Notes: generated by a model from the sequence alone, not told the origin. Shown: positions 28,975-38,641, counted from the first letter of the stretch. The stretch: 64,000 bases of DNA from Burkholderia sp. WP9 (GCF_900104795.1 NZ_FNTG01000002.1:1488001-1552000); one strand, 5' to 3'. A program made the numbers and translations.

Positions 28975-30531
28975 TTAATTAATGTTGCGTTGCCTGCCCG
29001 CCCAGTACGGCGCACGGATGTCCCGCTTCAGAACCTTGCCGGCAGCCGACAACGGCAGTTGCTCCCGGAACTCGACGGTCTTCGGGCACTTATAGGCGGC
29101 GATGAACAGGCGGCAATGTCCGCGAATATCGTCTTCGCCGAGCGTCTCGCCAGGCTTGCAGACCACCACGGCATGCACGGCCTCGCCCCACGTGTCGTGC
29201 GGAATTCCGATGACCGCGCAGGCGGCGACCGCGGGATGCCGCGCGATCACGCTCTCCACTTCGGCGGAGTAAACGTTCTCGCCACCGCTGACGATCATGT
29301 CCTTGATGCGGTCCACAATGTAGAGATAACCCTGCGCGTCCATGTACGCGCCGTCGCCGGTATGCAGCCAGCCGTCGCGAACGGCCTGCGCGGTCTCCTC
29401 GGGCTTCTTCCAGTAGCCGGCCATGACGTTCGGCCCGCGCACGACGATCTCGCCGACCGTGCCACGCGGCACTTCCTCGCCGTCGCTATCGACCACCTTC
29501 ACCATCAGTCCCGGCAAGCCGCGACCGATCGAGCGGTACAGGCCGCTTTTGCGGCCCGCTTCATCGTGGTTGGAAGGTGAGTTCGCCGAAATGCTCGGAC
29601 ACGCCTCGGTCATCCCGTAAGAATGCGCGAGCTGCAGACCAGGCAGGGCTTCGATCAGCCGGTCCAATAGCGTTTCCGGGATCGGCGACGCGCCGTAGGT
29701 GAGGCGCTTCAGGCTGGTCAGATCGGTGCGGGCAAAGTCGGGATGATTGAGCACCGTCTGGATCATGGTCGGCACGAGCAGCGTGTCGCTTACGCGCTCC
29801 TCGCCGATCGCCTTGAGCACCTCGCCCGCGTCGAAGGCCGGAATGACGACATGCGCCTCGCCGGCGATGAACTGCACGAGCGCGCGTCCGAGCCCGGCGA
29901 CATGGAAGAACGGCGCCGCATGCAAAACCGCGCTATCGGGCAAGGGCGCGGACTCGGCAATCCGCATGATGCACGACGACCAGACGTTCAGATGCGTCTG
30001 CATCACGCCCTTCGGAAAACCGGTCGTGCCGCCGGTGTACATGATGCACGCGAGATCGGCGCCACCACGGCCGGCGTCCGGCATCGGCGCAGCGGCCGCG
30101 ATCAACGCGTCGAACGAGAGCATGCCGGGCGGCGCCGCGCCGTCGCCGGCATGAATCAGGATCGGCGCGGTCCGGGCGAGCGCGCACACTTCCGGCGCGA
30201 TATTGGCGAAGTGGTCGTCGACGATCAGGATGCGCGTGTCGCAATCGTTCAGCGAATAGGCGATCTCCGCCACGCTCCAACGAATGTTGACCGGGTTCAG
30301 CACGCCACCGCCCCACCACACGCCCATTACGTATTCGAGGTAGCGGTCGGAATTGAGCGCGAGCATGGCGACGCGATCATCCGCTGCCATGCCGATTCCA
30401 CGCAACGCGGCCGCCAGACGCGCGGCCCGATCCGCGAACTCGCGAAACGTCCGCCGACGTCCCTTGAACGAAATCGCCACCCGGTCCGGGTTCTGCTGAA
30501 GCGAGCGATGCAGGCCCTGGGTCAGATACAT
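28975..30531 (-). CDS. AMP-dependent acyl-CoA ligase (ligase 4)
   Basis: A 518-residue long-chain-type CoA ligase, the last gene of the nine-gene minus operon. The ATP loop is CIMYTGGTTGFPKGVMQTH, AHSYGMTEACP is the adenine-binding motif, and GWLHTGDGAYMDAQGYLYIVDRIKDMIVSGGENVYSAEVE is the hinge. The C-terminal catalytic Lys is in LSAAGKVLKRDIR. The start at 30531 follows AAGGAGACCAGC. It is 89 bases downstream of the nitronate-monooxygenase-like gene. Confidence 0.92.
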   Translation of the reverse strand: MYLTQGLHRSLQQNPDRVAISFKGRRRTFREFADRAARLAAALRGIGMAADDRVAMLALNSDRYLEYVMGVWWGGGVLNPVNIRWSVAEIAYSLNDCDTRILIVDDHFANIAPEVCALARTAPILIHAGDGAAPPGMLSFDALIAAAAPMPDAGRGGADLACIMYTGGTTGFPKGVMQTHLNVWSSCIMRIAESAPLPDSAVLHAAPFFHVAGLGRALVQFIAGEAHVVIPAFDAGEVLKAIGEERVSDTLLVPTMIQTVLNHPDFARTDLTSLKRLTYGASPIPETLLDRLIEALPGLQLAHSYGMTEACPSISANSPSNHDEAGRKSGLYRSIGRGLPGLMVKVVDSDGEEVPRGTVGEIVVRGPNVMAGYWKKPEETAQAVRDGWLHTGDGAYMDAQGYLYIVDRIKDMIVSGGENVYSAEVESVIARHPAVAACAVIGIPHDTWGEAVHAVVVCKPGETLGEDDIRGHCRLFIAAYKCPKTVEFREQLPLSAAGKVLKRDIRAPYWAGRQRNIN

Positions 30532-30620
30532 GCTGGTCTCCTTGGCTGTGTATGAGCGTTTAAGGCCGCCGTGCTGCGAACCTCACCGGATCTCGTGCAC
30601 GCACGCGAGGCAAGAGGTGT

Positions 30621-31706
30621 TCAGGCCACGGACGTGGACGCGGGACACGAGCGCGCGTCCGCGCCGACAACGCGCTGCGCGAACGCGTGCGCTGCCTGCG
30701 CCGCGTCGCCGATCAATTGCTCGACGATCTGCGCGGCCGGAACAATCGCGTCCGCGAAGCCGCCTGCCGGTCCGAGCGACACGATGCCGGCCTCCACGTC
30801 GCCGTCCTGATAGACGCGTTGCCGCGTCCGCGACGACAGGATCAGATCGCCGAAGTCACTGTGCCGGCGAGCACCCGCGGCTTCGAGCCGCTGGACCTCG
30901 CGCGCCGCCTCGTTATCCAGCACGCGCCAGGTATCGCCGAGCGATGCGAGGATCGCGGTCGAGCAATGCGCGTCGGCGGCGACAATGCGCTGCTTCAACG
31001 CATCGTGTGCGGCGATTTCCGAGGCGACCATGAAGCGGCTGCCCATCACCACGCCGTCGGCGCCTAGCGCAAGCGCGGCGGCAATCTGACGACCGTTGCC
31101 GATACCGCCGCCGATCACGAGCGGAACATGAATCTTCTCTAGCGCATAAGCCCCGTTCACGAATGCGGAAAGCTGATTGGCGCCGGGATGGCCGCCTTCT
31201 TCAAGGCCGACCAACGCGAGTGCATCCACACCGAGGCGCTGCGCGCTCACCGCATGGCGCACGCTCGGGCATTTGTGAATCAACACACCGCCGCCCTGTC
31301 GAATCGGCTCTACCAGTTGCTCGGGCGACGCGCCCGCGCTTTCAAAGTGACGCACGCCCTCTTCGAGCGCGATCCTGATCCAGTCGGCGACGTCGCGATT
31401 CAGTTCCGCGCGGCGCGACAACGTCAGATTCACGCCGAAGGGCCGGCCCTCGGTCAGCGTTCTGCAACGGCGTAGATCGCCGCGCAGTGCATCCGCACTG
31501 CTGAACGAGCGCGCGGTGATAAAGCCCATCGCACCCGCGTTCACCACCGCCGCGACAATGCCCGACTGGCCGAGGTGATGCATGCCGCCGAGCAGGATCG
31601 GATGGCGAATGCCGAAGCAATCGGTAATGCGTGTGCGAAAGCGCTGCGTGGTTGCCGGCTCGCGAGCGCCTTCGCATGCCAGACGATCGGCGGCCGCTCT
31701 ATCCAT
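30621..31706 (-). CDS. Nitronate monooxygenase-like FMN enzyme
   Basis: A 361-residue TIM-barrel flavoprotein of the NMO/2-nitropropane-dioxygenase family. ITDCFGIRHPILLGGMHHLGQ, GVNLTLS, ALVGLEEGGHPG (with the family His) and VPLVIGGGIGNGRQIAAALALGADGVVMGSRFM are recognisable. The ATG at 31706 overlaps the preceding hydratase stop by eight bases (ATGGATAG), which implies translational coupling. In acyl-CoA operons such proteins are sometimes trans-2-enoyl-CoA reductases (FabK-like) rather than nitronate oxidases. That is a realistic alternative here. Confidence 0.85.
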   Translation of the reverse strand: MDRAAADRLACEGAREPATTQRFRTRITDCFGIRHPILLGGMHHLGQSGIVAAVVNAGAMGFITARSFSSADALRGDLRRCRTLTEGRPFGVNLTLSRRAELNRDVADWIRIALEEGVRHFESAGASPEQLVEPIRQGGGVLIHKCPSVRHAVSAQRLGVDALALVGLEEGGHPGANQLSAFVNGAYALEKIHVPLVIGGGIGNGRQIAAALALGADGVVMGSRFMVASEIAAHDALKQRIVAADAHCSTAILASLGDTWRVLDNEAAREVQRLEAAGARRHSDFGDLILSSRTRQRVYQDGDVEAGIVSLGPAGGFADAIVPAAQIVEQLIGDAAQAAHAFAQRVVGADARSCPASTSVA

Positions 31707-32493
31707 TGAACGACGGCGACCGTTTCTCGATGAACGCCGCAACCGCCTCGCGATGGTCTGCCGTTTGATGCGAGAGCGCCTGATAAGCCGCCGACATTTC
31801 CAGTAGCGTATCCAGCCGGCAATGCATGCCTTCGCGCAGTAAGCGCTTGGCCAGCCGCACTGCGTGAGGCGGGTTGGCGGCGATCGAACGCGCGAGGCCT
31901 TGCGCGACGGTGAGGAGTTCGCCGTGTGGCACGACGCGGGAAACCAGATTCCATTCGAGCGCCTGTTGCGCGTCGATCATCTGGCCCGTGAAGGTCAACT
32001 CCGCGGCGCGCGACAAACCGATGATGCGCGGTAGCAGCCACGCGCCGCCGTCGCCGGGAATGATGCCGAGCTTGACGAAGCTCTCGGCGAATTTTGCAAG
32101 CTCGGACGCAATGCGGATATCGCACATGCAGGCAAGGTCGAGTCCCGCGCCGATCGCCGCGCCATTCACGGCGGCAATGACCGGCACCTCCAGATTGAAC
32201 AACGCCAGCGGAAGTTGCTGAATACCGCGCCGGTAGTCCTGGCGAATTTCCATGCCGGGCAGCGTGCCCGACGCATGCCGTTCCATGTCGTGGATATTGC
32301 CGCCCGACGAGAACGCCGTGCCGGCGCCCGTCAGGATAACGGCCCGCACGGAACGGTCGGCTTCGATGCGCGCGATCGCCGTCAGAAACTCCTCCACCGC
32401 TGTGTTGCCGGTGAGCGGATTGCGCCGTTCCGGTTCGTTCATCGTCAGCGTGACGATGTGTCCGTCCTGTTCGTACTTCAGAAATTGGCTCAT
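31699..32493 (-). CDS. Enoyl-CoA hydratase/isomerase (crotonase family)
   Basis: A 264-residue crotonase-fold enzyme. The oxyanion-hole segments are GTAFSSGGNIHDM and NGAAIGAGLDLACMCDIRIAS. At the acid-base position there is GIIPGDGGAWLLPRIIG, in which one of the two usual Glu residues becomes Asp/Gly. This suggests an isomerase or hydrolase-like variant rather than a classical hydratase. It is the only crotonase in the window and differs in type from the MaoC hydratases of the left arm. Confidence 0.88.
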   Translation of the reverse strand: MSQFLKYEQDGHIVTLTMNEPERRNPLTGNTAVEEFLTAIARIEADRSVRAVILTGAGTAFSSGGNIHDMERHASGTLPGMEIRQDYRRGIQQLPLALFNLEVPVIAAVNGAAIGAGLDLACMCDIRIASELAKFAESFVKLGIIPGDGGAWLLPRIIGLSRAAELTFTGQMIDAQQALEWNLVSRVVPHGELLTVAQGLARSIAANPPHAVRLAKRLLREGMHCRLDTLLEMSAAYQALSHQTADHREAVAAFIEKRSPSFNG

Positions 32494-32580
32494 AGGATGT
32501 CTAATCGTCTCCGCTGCTGTACAGGTTTTCCGCTGACGCCGGAGCGGCGTGAGCAGATGCGCTCTCTGCCATTCGCCTCT

Positions 32581-33579
32581 TCATGCGGCGGCGCATGGCG
32601 CGGTTCGCGCGAAGTCCGCGAACGTGCCGTGCTCCTGCGCGAGCACCGCGTTCCCCACCATGCGATTCCAGAATGCCTCCGAGCCGTCCGCCATGCGCCA
32701 TTCATGCAGCCTGCGCGTATAGAGCTGGAGATCGTATTCGGCGGTGACGCCGATTGCGCCATGCAACGCATGCGCCGTCGACGCCACCAGCGGCACCGCC
32801 ATGCTCGTGCGCGCTTTGGCGATCGCTGTCGCGAGCCGCTCGGGCACGGCGCCCGCGCCCGAGAACGCCAGTTCGGATGCCATCCCGGCCGACGCCACGT
32901 GCTGGGCCATCACGCTCAACTGATGCTGCACCGCCTGAAATTTGCCAATCGACTTGCCGAATTGCGAGCGATCGTTGCAGTACTGCAGCGTCATGGCGAA
33001 CACGCGATCCATCGCGCCGGCGATAGCTGCCGCATGGATCGCAGCACTAAACCGCAGCACCTCTTCGCCGTTCGCGCCGAGCGGCGCGGGCACGGCATTG
33101 ATGCCCCAACTCAGCGTGCCGCTAAAGCTGCCGTGCACGCCGCAGGGTTTGCGTTCGGCTCGCGCGGCGTCGAGCAGCAGCAAATCACCGTCGACATTGG
33201 CCAGTACGTGATCACAGGTCATGCCGAACGGCACCTGAGGCGCCTCCAACGCGCCGTTCTCGCCACTGCGGCAAGCGCCGGCGAGCGTCGTCATGCCGCC
33301 AGGCGCTGCGACTCCGGTGCCGCGCAGAAGCGCGCGCGCCGCGATGCTCTGTGCGAGCGGCACGGGGACCGCATAGCGCCCAAGGGCCGTGAAAACCGGC
33401 GCGCTTGCCGGCAACGACAGTCCGGCGCCGCCGTCGCTTTCCGGCGTCAGCAACTCCAGAAAGCCGGCCTCCTCCACTGCGTTCCAGATAGACGCGGGCG
33501 TGCCGCCGTTCTCGATCGCGCGGATCGCTTCGGGGGTGGCGCGGTCGCGCAGAATAGCTTCAATGGCTTCGGTGAACAT
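32581..33579 (-). CDS. Acyl-CoA dehydrogenase, short form (subunit of a likely heteromer)
   Basis: A 332-residue acyl-CoA dehydrogenase family protein, shorter and more divergent than the others. LLTPESDGGAGLSLPASAPVFTALGRYAVPVPLAQSIAARAL and HALHGAIGVTAEYDLQLYTRRLHEW resemble the FadE27/FadE29-type subunits of actinobacterial steroid catabolism, which form alpha2-beta2 complexes with a longer partner. That partner is probably the gene 26 bases upstream (33606-34763). ETF is the expected electron acceptor. Heteromer formation is inferred from order and length. Confidence 0.88.
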   Translation of the reverse strand: MFTEAIEAILRDRATPEAIRAIENGGTPASIWNAVEEAGFLELLTPESDGGAGLSLPASAPVFTALGRYAVPVPLAQSIAARALLRGTGVAAPGGMTTLAGACRSGENGALEAPQVPFGMTCDHVLANVDGDLLLLDAARAERKPCGVHGSFSGTLSWGINAVPAPLGANGEEVLRFSAAIHAAAIAGAMDRVFAMTLQYCNDRSQFGKSIGKFQAVQHQLSVMAQHVASAGMASELAFSGAGAVPERLATAIAKARTSMAVPLVASTAHALHGAIGVTAEYDLQLYTRRLHEWRMADGSEAFWNRMVGNAVLAQEHGTFADFARTAPCAAA

Positions 33580-33605
33580 GCAGGTCTCTTCCTCGTCCAG
33601 ATGGG

Positions 33606-34763
33606 TTAGCGCAAACCAAGACCGCGCGCGATCATGCCGCGCAGCACTTCGCGCGTGCCGCCGCGCAGCGAGAAGGTCGGCGAGATCTGGCTGAGGTAGG
33701 CCACCGTGCGATACAACTCGGGATCGATGGTCTGGGCAGCGTCGGCGCTGATCGCCGCTTCCAGTTGCGCGGGAATGGCCTGTTCGAACTCGGTGCCGAT
33801 GTCCTTGACGAGCGCCGCCTCGACCACCGGGCTTTCGCCATGCGCGAGTCTCGCGGTCACCGCGATCGACAGGCAGCGCAGCGTGGCCAGTTGCGTTGCG
33901 AAGCCGCCGAGCAAGGCGAGGTCGGCGTCGTTCGCGCCGTGGCGGCGCAGTTGCGCGCGCCAGCAGTCGAGCAGCACCACGCTCGAATAAAGCCGCTCAG
34001 GGCCGCTGCGTTCGAAAGCCAGTTCGGCTGTGACCTGCTGCCAGCCGGCGCCTTCGTCGCCGATCAACGCATCGTCGGCTAGGAATACGTTGTCGAACGT
34101 CACTTCGGAGAAGTGGGCGTCGCCAGTGAGATCCACGATCGGCCGCACGTCGACGCCGGGCAGCGACAGATCGACGATGAACTGCGACAGCCCCTTCTGC
34201 CGATCCTCCGGCACGCCCGACGATCGCACCAGCGCGATCATGTACTGGCAATGCTGCGCGTTGGTCGTCCAGATCTTGCGCCCGGTCAGACGCCAGCCGC
34301 CGTCGCAGCGCACCGCACGGGTTCGCACGCTCGCGAGATCGGAACCCGAGTCGGGCTCGCTCATGCCGATGCAAAAGAACGCGCTCGCAGCACAGATGCG
34401 CGGCAGGTAGAAGTCCTTCTGTGCCTCGGTGCCGTAGCGCAGAATCAATGGGCCGCTTTGACGGTCGGCGATCCAGTGTGCCGCGACCGGTGCACCCGCG
34501 GCCAGCAGTTCCTCGACCAGCACGAAGCGACGAAACGCGTCCATGCCCGCGCCGCCGTAACTCGCCGGCAGGGTCAACCCGATCCAGCCGCGCGCCGCGA
34601 GACGTCGGCTGAATTCCGCGTCGAAGCCCATCCAGGAACGGGCACGAACATCGTCCGGCGCCGCTGGCAGGTGCTCGTCAAGAAAGTGCTTCACGTCCGC
34701 ACGGAACGCTTCGGCCGCGGCGGGCAGCGCCGTCAGGTGGAAAGCATCCAACAGGTTGTTCAC
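33606..34763 (-). CDS. Acyl-CoA dehydrogenase, long form (partner subunit)
   Basis: A 385-residue acyl-CoA dehydrogenase. LPASYGGAGMDAFRRFVLVEELLAAGAP, CIGMSEPDSGSDLASVRTRAV and GRKIWTTNAQHCQYMI are FAD- and substrate-site segments. At the position where medium-chain enzymes carry the catalytic Glu (YEGT) it has LRGGT, so the base must lie elsewhere, perhaps in AFERSGPERL, or come from the partner subunit. It lies between ligase 3 (48 bases upstream) and the short subunit (26 bases downstream). Confidence 0.92.
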   Translation of the reverse strand: MNNLLDAFHLTALPAAAEAFRADVKHFLDEHLPAAPDDVRARSWMGFDAEFSRRLAARGWIGLTLPASYGGAGMDAFRRFVLVEELLAAGAPVAAHWIADRQSGPLILRYGTEAQKDFYLPRICAASAFFCIGMSEPDSGSDLASVRTRAVRCDGGWRLTGRKIWTTNAQHCQYMIALVRSSGVPEDRQKGLSQFIVDLSLPGVDVRPIVDLTGDAHFSEVTFDNVFLADDALIGDEGAGWQQVTAELAFERSGPERLYSSVVLLDCWRAQLRRHGANDADLALLGGFATQLATLRCLSIAVTARLAHGESPVVEAALVKDIGTEFEQAIPAQLEAAISADAAQTIDPELYRTVAYLSQISPTFSLRGGTREVLRGMIARGLGLR

Positions 34764-34811
34764 GTCTCACTCCAGATTTTTGTAGTCGCCTCGCCGCTGC
34801 GCGTCTGCGGG

Positions 34812-36380
34812 TTATGAATCCGCACGCTCCGCTCGTGCGTCATAGCGCTCGCGCAGTGCCTGCTTGTACAGCTTGCCGGTAGGCAGGCGCGGCATCGCGT
34901 CGATGAAATCGATCGAGCGCGGCACCATGTAGCGCGCCACTCGCGTACGCAGGTAGGCCAATAGCCGTTCCGCGAGCGCGTCCGACGGCACCACGCCGGG
35001 CATCGGTTCGACAATCGCTTTGACCTGCTCGCCCATCTCGGCGTCGGGCACGCCGATCACCGCCGCATCCTGCACATCGGGATGCACGGCCAGCGCGTCT
35101 TCGATCGCTTGCGGATAGATGTTGACTCCGCCGGAGATGATCATGAACGCCTTGCGATCGGTCAGATACAGATAGCCGTCGCTATCCACATGACCTATGT
35201 CGCCGACCGCCGTCCACGCCGGATAGCGGGGATGTTGTGCGGCACGGGTCTTGTCGGGATCGTTGTGGTAGTGGAACGGCAACTGGTCCCGCTCGAAATA
35301 GACGGTGCCGGTTTCGCCGACCGGCAACTCGTTGCCGTCGTCATCGCAGATATGAATGACGCCGAGCAGCGGGCGGCCCACCGAACCGGGATGCGCGAGC
35401 CACTCCTCGGTGCTGAGCGTGGTCACGCCATTGCCCTCAGTCGACGAGTAATACTCCTCGATGATCGGCCCCCACCAGTCGATCATCTGCCGCTTGACCT
35501 CCTGTGGGCACGGTGCGGCCGCATGAATCGCCACCCGGTGGCTCGACAGGTCGAATGCATCGCGCAGCGAGGGGCCGAGCTTGAGCAGGCGGATCAACAT
35601 GGTCGGCACCCACTGGCTGTGCGTGACGCGATAGCGCTCGATCGCCCGCAGCGCTTCGAGCGGATCGAACTTCTCCATGAAGACCACGGTGCCACCGCCA
35701 AACTGCGTCTCGATTCCGTAGCCGAGCGGCGCGGTGTGATAGAGCGGAGCCGGTGACAGATACACCGTTTGCGCGTCAAAACCATAGCGCTCGAACTGCG
35801 GGCGGCGCGCGGAACCGGAACCTTCTGTCACCCGGCCCTGAGGCTGCGCGCGAATAATGCCCTTCGGACGGCCGGTCGTGCCCGAGCTATAGATCATCAT
35901 GGCGCCCAGCCATTCGTCCTCAAGACGACTGGCGGGATAGCGGCCGGTCATGGCTTCATAGCTTTCCCAGCCGGCAATGGTGCCGTCGACCATCAGCCGC
36001 AGACGGCACGTCGGCATCATGCTGGTCAGTCCGGCCGCGAGCTCGCGCATTGCATACGAACTGACCACCACTTGCGCGTTGCTGTCCTCGATGATGCCGG
36101 CTGCTTCCGCCGCGGTCAGATAGCGGTTGACCGGCGTGATCATCAAGCCGGAACGCAGCGCCGCCCAACACACCTCGAAGCAGCGCATGTTGTTCTCGAG
36201 CACCATCGCGATATGGTCGCCGCGCCGCAGCCCCGCTGCGTACAGACACTGCGCGAAGCGATTCGAACGCTCGTCGAGTTCGCGATAGGTCAACACCTCG
36301 CCGCTCGTGCTGTTGATCGCGGCGGCCTTATCCGGTGTCAGTTCGGCATGGTCGCCGAGGTATTTCGGGGTTCCGCTCAT
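34812..36380 (-). CDS. AMP-dependent acyl-CoA ligase (ligase 3)
   Basis: A 522-residue CoA ligase. It shows MMIYSSGTTGRPKGIIRAQPQG at the ATP loop, EYYSSTEGNGVTTLS at the adenine motif, and VGDIGHVDSDGYLYLTDRKAFMIISGGVNIYPQAIEDAL at the hinge; the catalytic Lys is in LPTGKLYKQALRERY. The overall pattern resembles FadD-type ligases that work on bulky or cyclic acids. The start at 36380 is preceded by AGGAGAG. It is 36 bases after the SDR gene in the same operon. Confidence 0.92.
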   Translation of the reverse strand: MSGTPKYLGDHAELTPDKAAAINSTSGEVLTYRELDERSNRFAQCLYAAGLRRGDHIAMVLENNMRCFEVCWAALRSGLMITPVNRYLTAAEAAGIIEDSNAQVVVSSYAMRELAAGLTSMMPTCRLRLMVDGTIAGWESYEAMTGRYPASRLEDEWLGAMMIYSSGTTGRPKGIIRAQPQGRVTEGSGSARRPQFERYGFDAQTVYLSPAPLYHTAPLGYGIETQFGGGTVVFMEKFDPLEALRAIERYRVTHSQWVPTMLIRLLKLGPSLRDAFDLSSHRVAIHAAAPCPQEVKRQMIDWWGPIIEEYYSSTEGNGVTTLSTEEWLAHPGSVGRPLLGVIHICDDDGNELPVGETGTVYFERDQLPFHYHNDPDKTRAAQHPRYPAWTAVGDIGHVDSDGYLYLTDRKAFMIISGGVNIYPQAIEDALAVHPDVQDAAVIGVPDAEMGEQVKAIVEPMPGVVPSDALAERLLAYLRTRVARYMVPRSIDFIDAMPRLPTGKLYKQALRERYDARAERADS

Positions 36381-36416
36381 GCAGACTCTCCTGCGATGCG
36401 TGAGGGTTTCGGGCGC

Positions 36417-37352
36417 TTACGCTACCGTCTCCGGAATTTCGCCGGAGGTCAGCGCATTCGGCGCGGCCTGCTCCACCAACCCCGGTATCAAAGCACCGAG
36501 TTCCGCCGCATCCCAACGCCCGTCCTTCTCGATGCGCGGGCCGGCATGCCAGCCTTCGGCCACCGTGATACGGCCACCGCGCACGCCAAACACACGCCCG
36601 GTGATACCGCTCGACGCACTGCTGCCCAGCCATCCCACGAGGGGCGCGACATTGCCGGCATCCAGCGGATCGAAGCCCGGTGCGGCGCCCGCGGTGAATT
36701 CGTCGCGCCGCTTCGCGAAGATGTCCTCAGTGAGCCGGCTCATTGCGGTCGGATAGATCGCATTCACGGTCACACCATAGCGCTCCAGTTCGCGAGCCGC
36801 AATCACCGACATGGCGGCGATACCGGCCTTTGCCGCGCCATAGTTGGCCTGGCCAGGATTGCAGTACAGACCCGACGACGAACTGGTGTTGATGAGCCGC
36901 GCCACCCGCTCGCGACCCGCCTTGGCCTCCTCGCGCCAATATGCGGCGGCGTGGCGTGACGGCGCAAAAGTGCCGCGCATGTGCACGCGAATCACCGAGT
37001 CCCAGTCTTCCTCGCTCATGTTGACCAGCGTGCGATCGCGCAGAATGCCCGCGTTGTTGACCAGCACGTCGAGTCCGCCGAAAACGGAAATCGCCGTGTC
37101 GATCATGTTCTTCGCGCCCTGCCAGTCGGCCACGTCGTCGAAGTTCGCGACAGCTTCGCCGCCGAGCGCTTCGATTTCGGCGACCACATCAAGCGCGGGG
37201 CCGCTCGCCGCGCCCGAACCATCTCCCTTGCCGCCGAGATCGTTGACGACGACTTTCGCCCCCTGACGGGCGAACTCCAGAGCGTATTCACGTCCGAGGC
37301 CTCGACCGGCGCCGGTGACGACTACAACGCGATTCTTGCAAAGCTGCTGCAT
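36417..37352 (-). CDS. SDR dehydrogenase, peroxisomal 17beta-HSD4/MFE-2-like
   Basis: A 311-residue short-chain dehydrogenase. TGAGRGLGREYALEFARQGAKVVVNDLGG is typical of the 3-hydroxyacyl-CoA dehydrogenase domain of MFE-2/FOX2-type enzymes. The active Tyr171 and Lys175 lie in ANYGAAKAG, and NNAG is at residues 99-102. The extended C-terminus (after GVRGGRITVAEGWHAGP) also fits that subgroup. It probably oxidises a (3R)-hydroxyacyl-CoA in the right-arm pathway. It is flanked by a thiolase and a ligase gene. Confidence 0.92.
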   Translation of the reverse strand: MQQLCKNRVVVVTGAGRGLGREYALEFARQGAKVVVNDLGGKGDGSGAASGPALDVVAEIEALGGEAVANFDDVADWQGAKNMIDTAISVFGGLDVLVNNAGILRDRTLVNMSEEDWDSVIRVHMRGTFAPSRHAAAYWREEAKAGRERVARLINTSSSSGLYCNPGQANYGAAKAGIAAMSVIAARELERYGVTVNAIYPTAMSRLTEDIFAKRRDEFTAGAAPGFDPLDAGNVAPLVGWLGSSASSGITGRVFGVRGGRITVAEGWHAGPRIEKDGRWDAAELGALIPGLVEQAAPNALTSGEIPETVA

Positions 37353-37427
37353 GGGAAATCCTCAGTGCTGTTTGCTATCCAGACGTTTGCGCAGGAGACG
37401 ACTTGCCGCCGGCCTGCGCTCACGCGT

Positions 37428-38615
37428 TCAGTGCTTGCCGTACAGCGTCACGACACACGCGCCGCCCAGGCCCAGGTTGTGTTGAAGCGCGAGCTTCGCG
37501 CCTTGCACCTGGCGCTGGTCAGCGGTGCCGCGCAACTGCTGGGTCAACTCATAACACTGCGCGAGGCCGGTCGCGCCCAACGGATGCCCCTTGGAAAGCA
37601 GGCCGCCCGACGGATTGACCACCACCTTGCCGCCATACGTGTTGTCACCGTCGTTGACGAACTTCTCGGCGCCGCCTTCCGGGCAGAACCCAAGCGATTC
37701 GTAGCAGATGACTTCGTTGTGCGCGAAACAGTCGTGCAGCTCGCACACGTCGATGTCTTCCGGTCCGATACCGGCCTGTTCATAGACCTTGTTCGCGGCC
37801 GAACGCGTCATGTGCGTGCCGACGTAGTTCAGCATCGACGGCGGATCGAACGAAGCCGGCGGATCCGTCGTGAGGGATTGCGCAACGATCTGCACACCGG
37901 TGCGCAAGCCATGCTTCTTCGCAAACTTCTCGGAGACGAGGATCGCCGCCGCGCCGCCGCATGTCGGCGGGCAGGCCATCAGACGCGTCATCACGCCGGG
38001 TATCAGCACCGTGTCGTTCATCACGTCTTCGGTCGTCACCTGTTTGCGGAACAGTGCGAGCGGGTTGTTGGCCGCGTGGCGGCTCGCCTTCGCGCGCACC
38101 GCGGCGAAGGTTTCCATGCGCGTGCCGTAACGCTGCATATGCTCGCGGCCCGCGCCGCCGAACGTGCGCAGTGCCTGCGGAAGATGCGCCAGGTCGGCGG
38201 TGAGGCCGTGCATGATCGGCACGAAACGCGCACGCGTCACCGGCCGGTCGTCCCAGTGCGATTTCAATGCACCCGCCTGCATCTGCTCGAAGCCGAGCGC
38301 GAGCACGCAGTCGGCGTCGCCGGTCGCGATTGCCTGGCGCGCCAGATAAAGCGCGGTCGAACCCGTCGAGCAATTGTTATTGACGTTGACGATCGGAATG
38401 CCCGTCATGCCCACTTCGTACAGCGCGGTCTGGCCGCACGTGGAGTCCCCGTAGACGTAGCCCGCGAATGCCTGCTCTACGAGGTCGTACGCAATGCCCG
38501 CATCGGCCAGCGCGCGGCGGGTCGCTTCAGCGCCCATTTCGGTGTAGCTCTGGCTCGCGCCGGGCTTGGCGAACTGGATCATGCCGACGCCCGCCACCAG
38601 TACTTTTTCGCTCAT
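37428..38615 (-). CDS. SCP-x-type thiolase / lipid-transfer protein (copy 2)
   Basis: A 395-residue paralog of the enzyme at 18211-19395. The active Cys82 is in NNNCSTGSTALYLARQA, with CELHDCFAHNEVICYESLG and NPSGGLLSKGHPLGATGLAQCYELTQQLRG retained. It cleaves a 3-oxo- or 3-hydroxyacyl-CoA. The pairing with an upstream acyl-CoA dehydrogenase repeats the left-arm order. The two copies are clearly homologous along their whole length but differ in many positions, so the duplication is not recent. Confidence 0.92.
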   Translation of the reverse strand: MSEKVLVAGVGMIQFAKPGASQSYTEMGAEATRRALADAGIAYDLVEQAFAGYVYGDSTCGQTALYEVGMTGIPIVNVNNNCSTGSTALYLARQAIATGDADCVLALGFEQMQAGALKSHWDDRPVTRARFVPIMHGLTADLAHLPQALRTFGGAGREHMQRYGTRMETFAAVRAKASRHAANNPLALFRKQVTTEDVMNDTVLIPGVMTRLMACPPTCGGAAAILVSEKFAKKHGLRTGVQIVAQSLTTDPPASFDPPSMLNYVGTHMTRSAANKVYEQAGIGPEDIDVCELHDCFAHNEVICYESLGFCPEGGAEKFVNDGDNTYGGKVVVNPSGGLLSKGHPLGATGLAQCYELTQQLRGTADQRQVQGAKLALQHNLGLGGACVVTLYGKH

Positions 38616-38641
38616 GATGCTGCCTCAAAAGGTAAGGAGAC

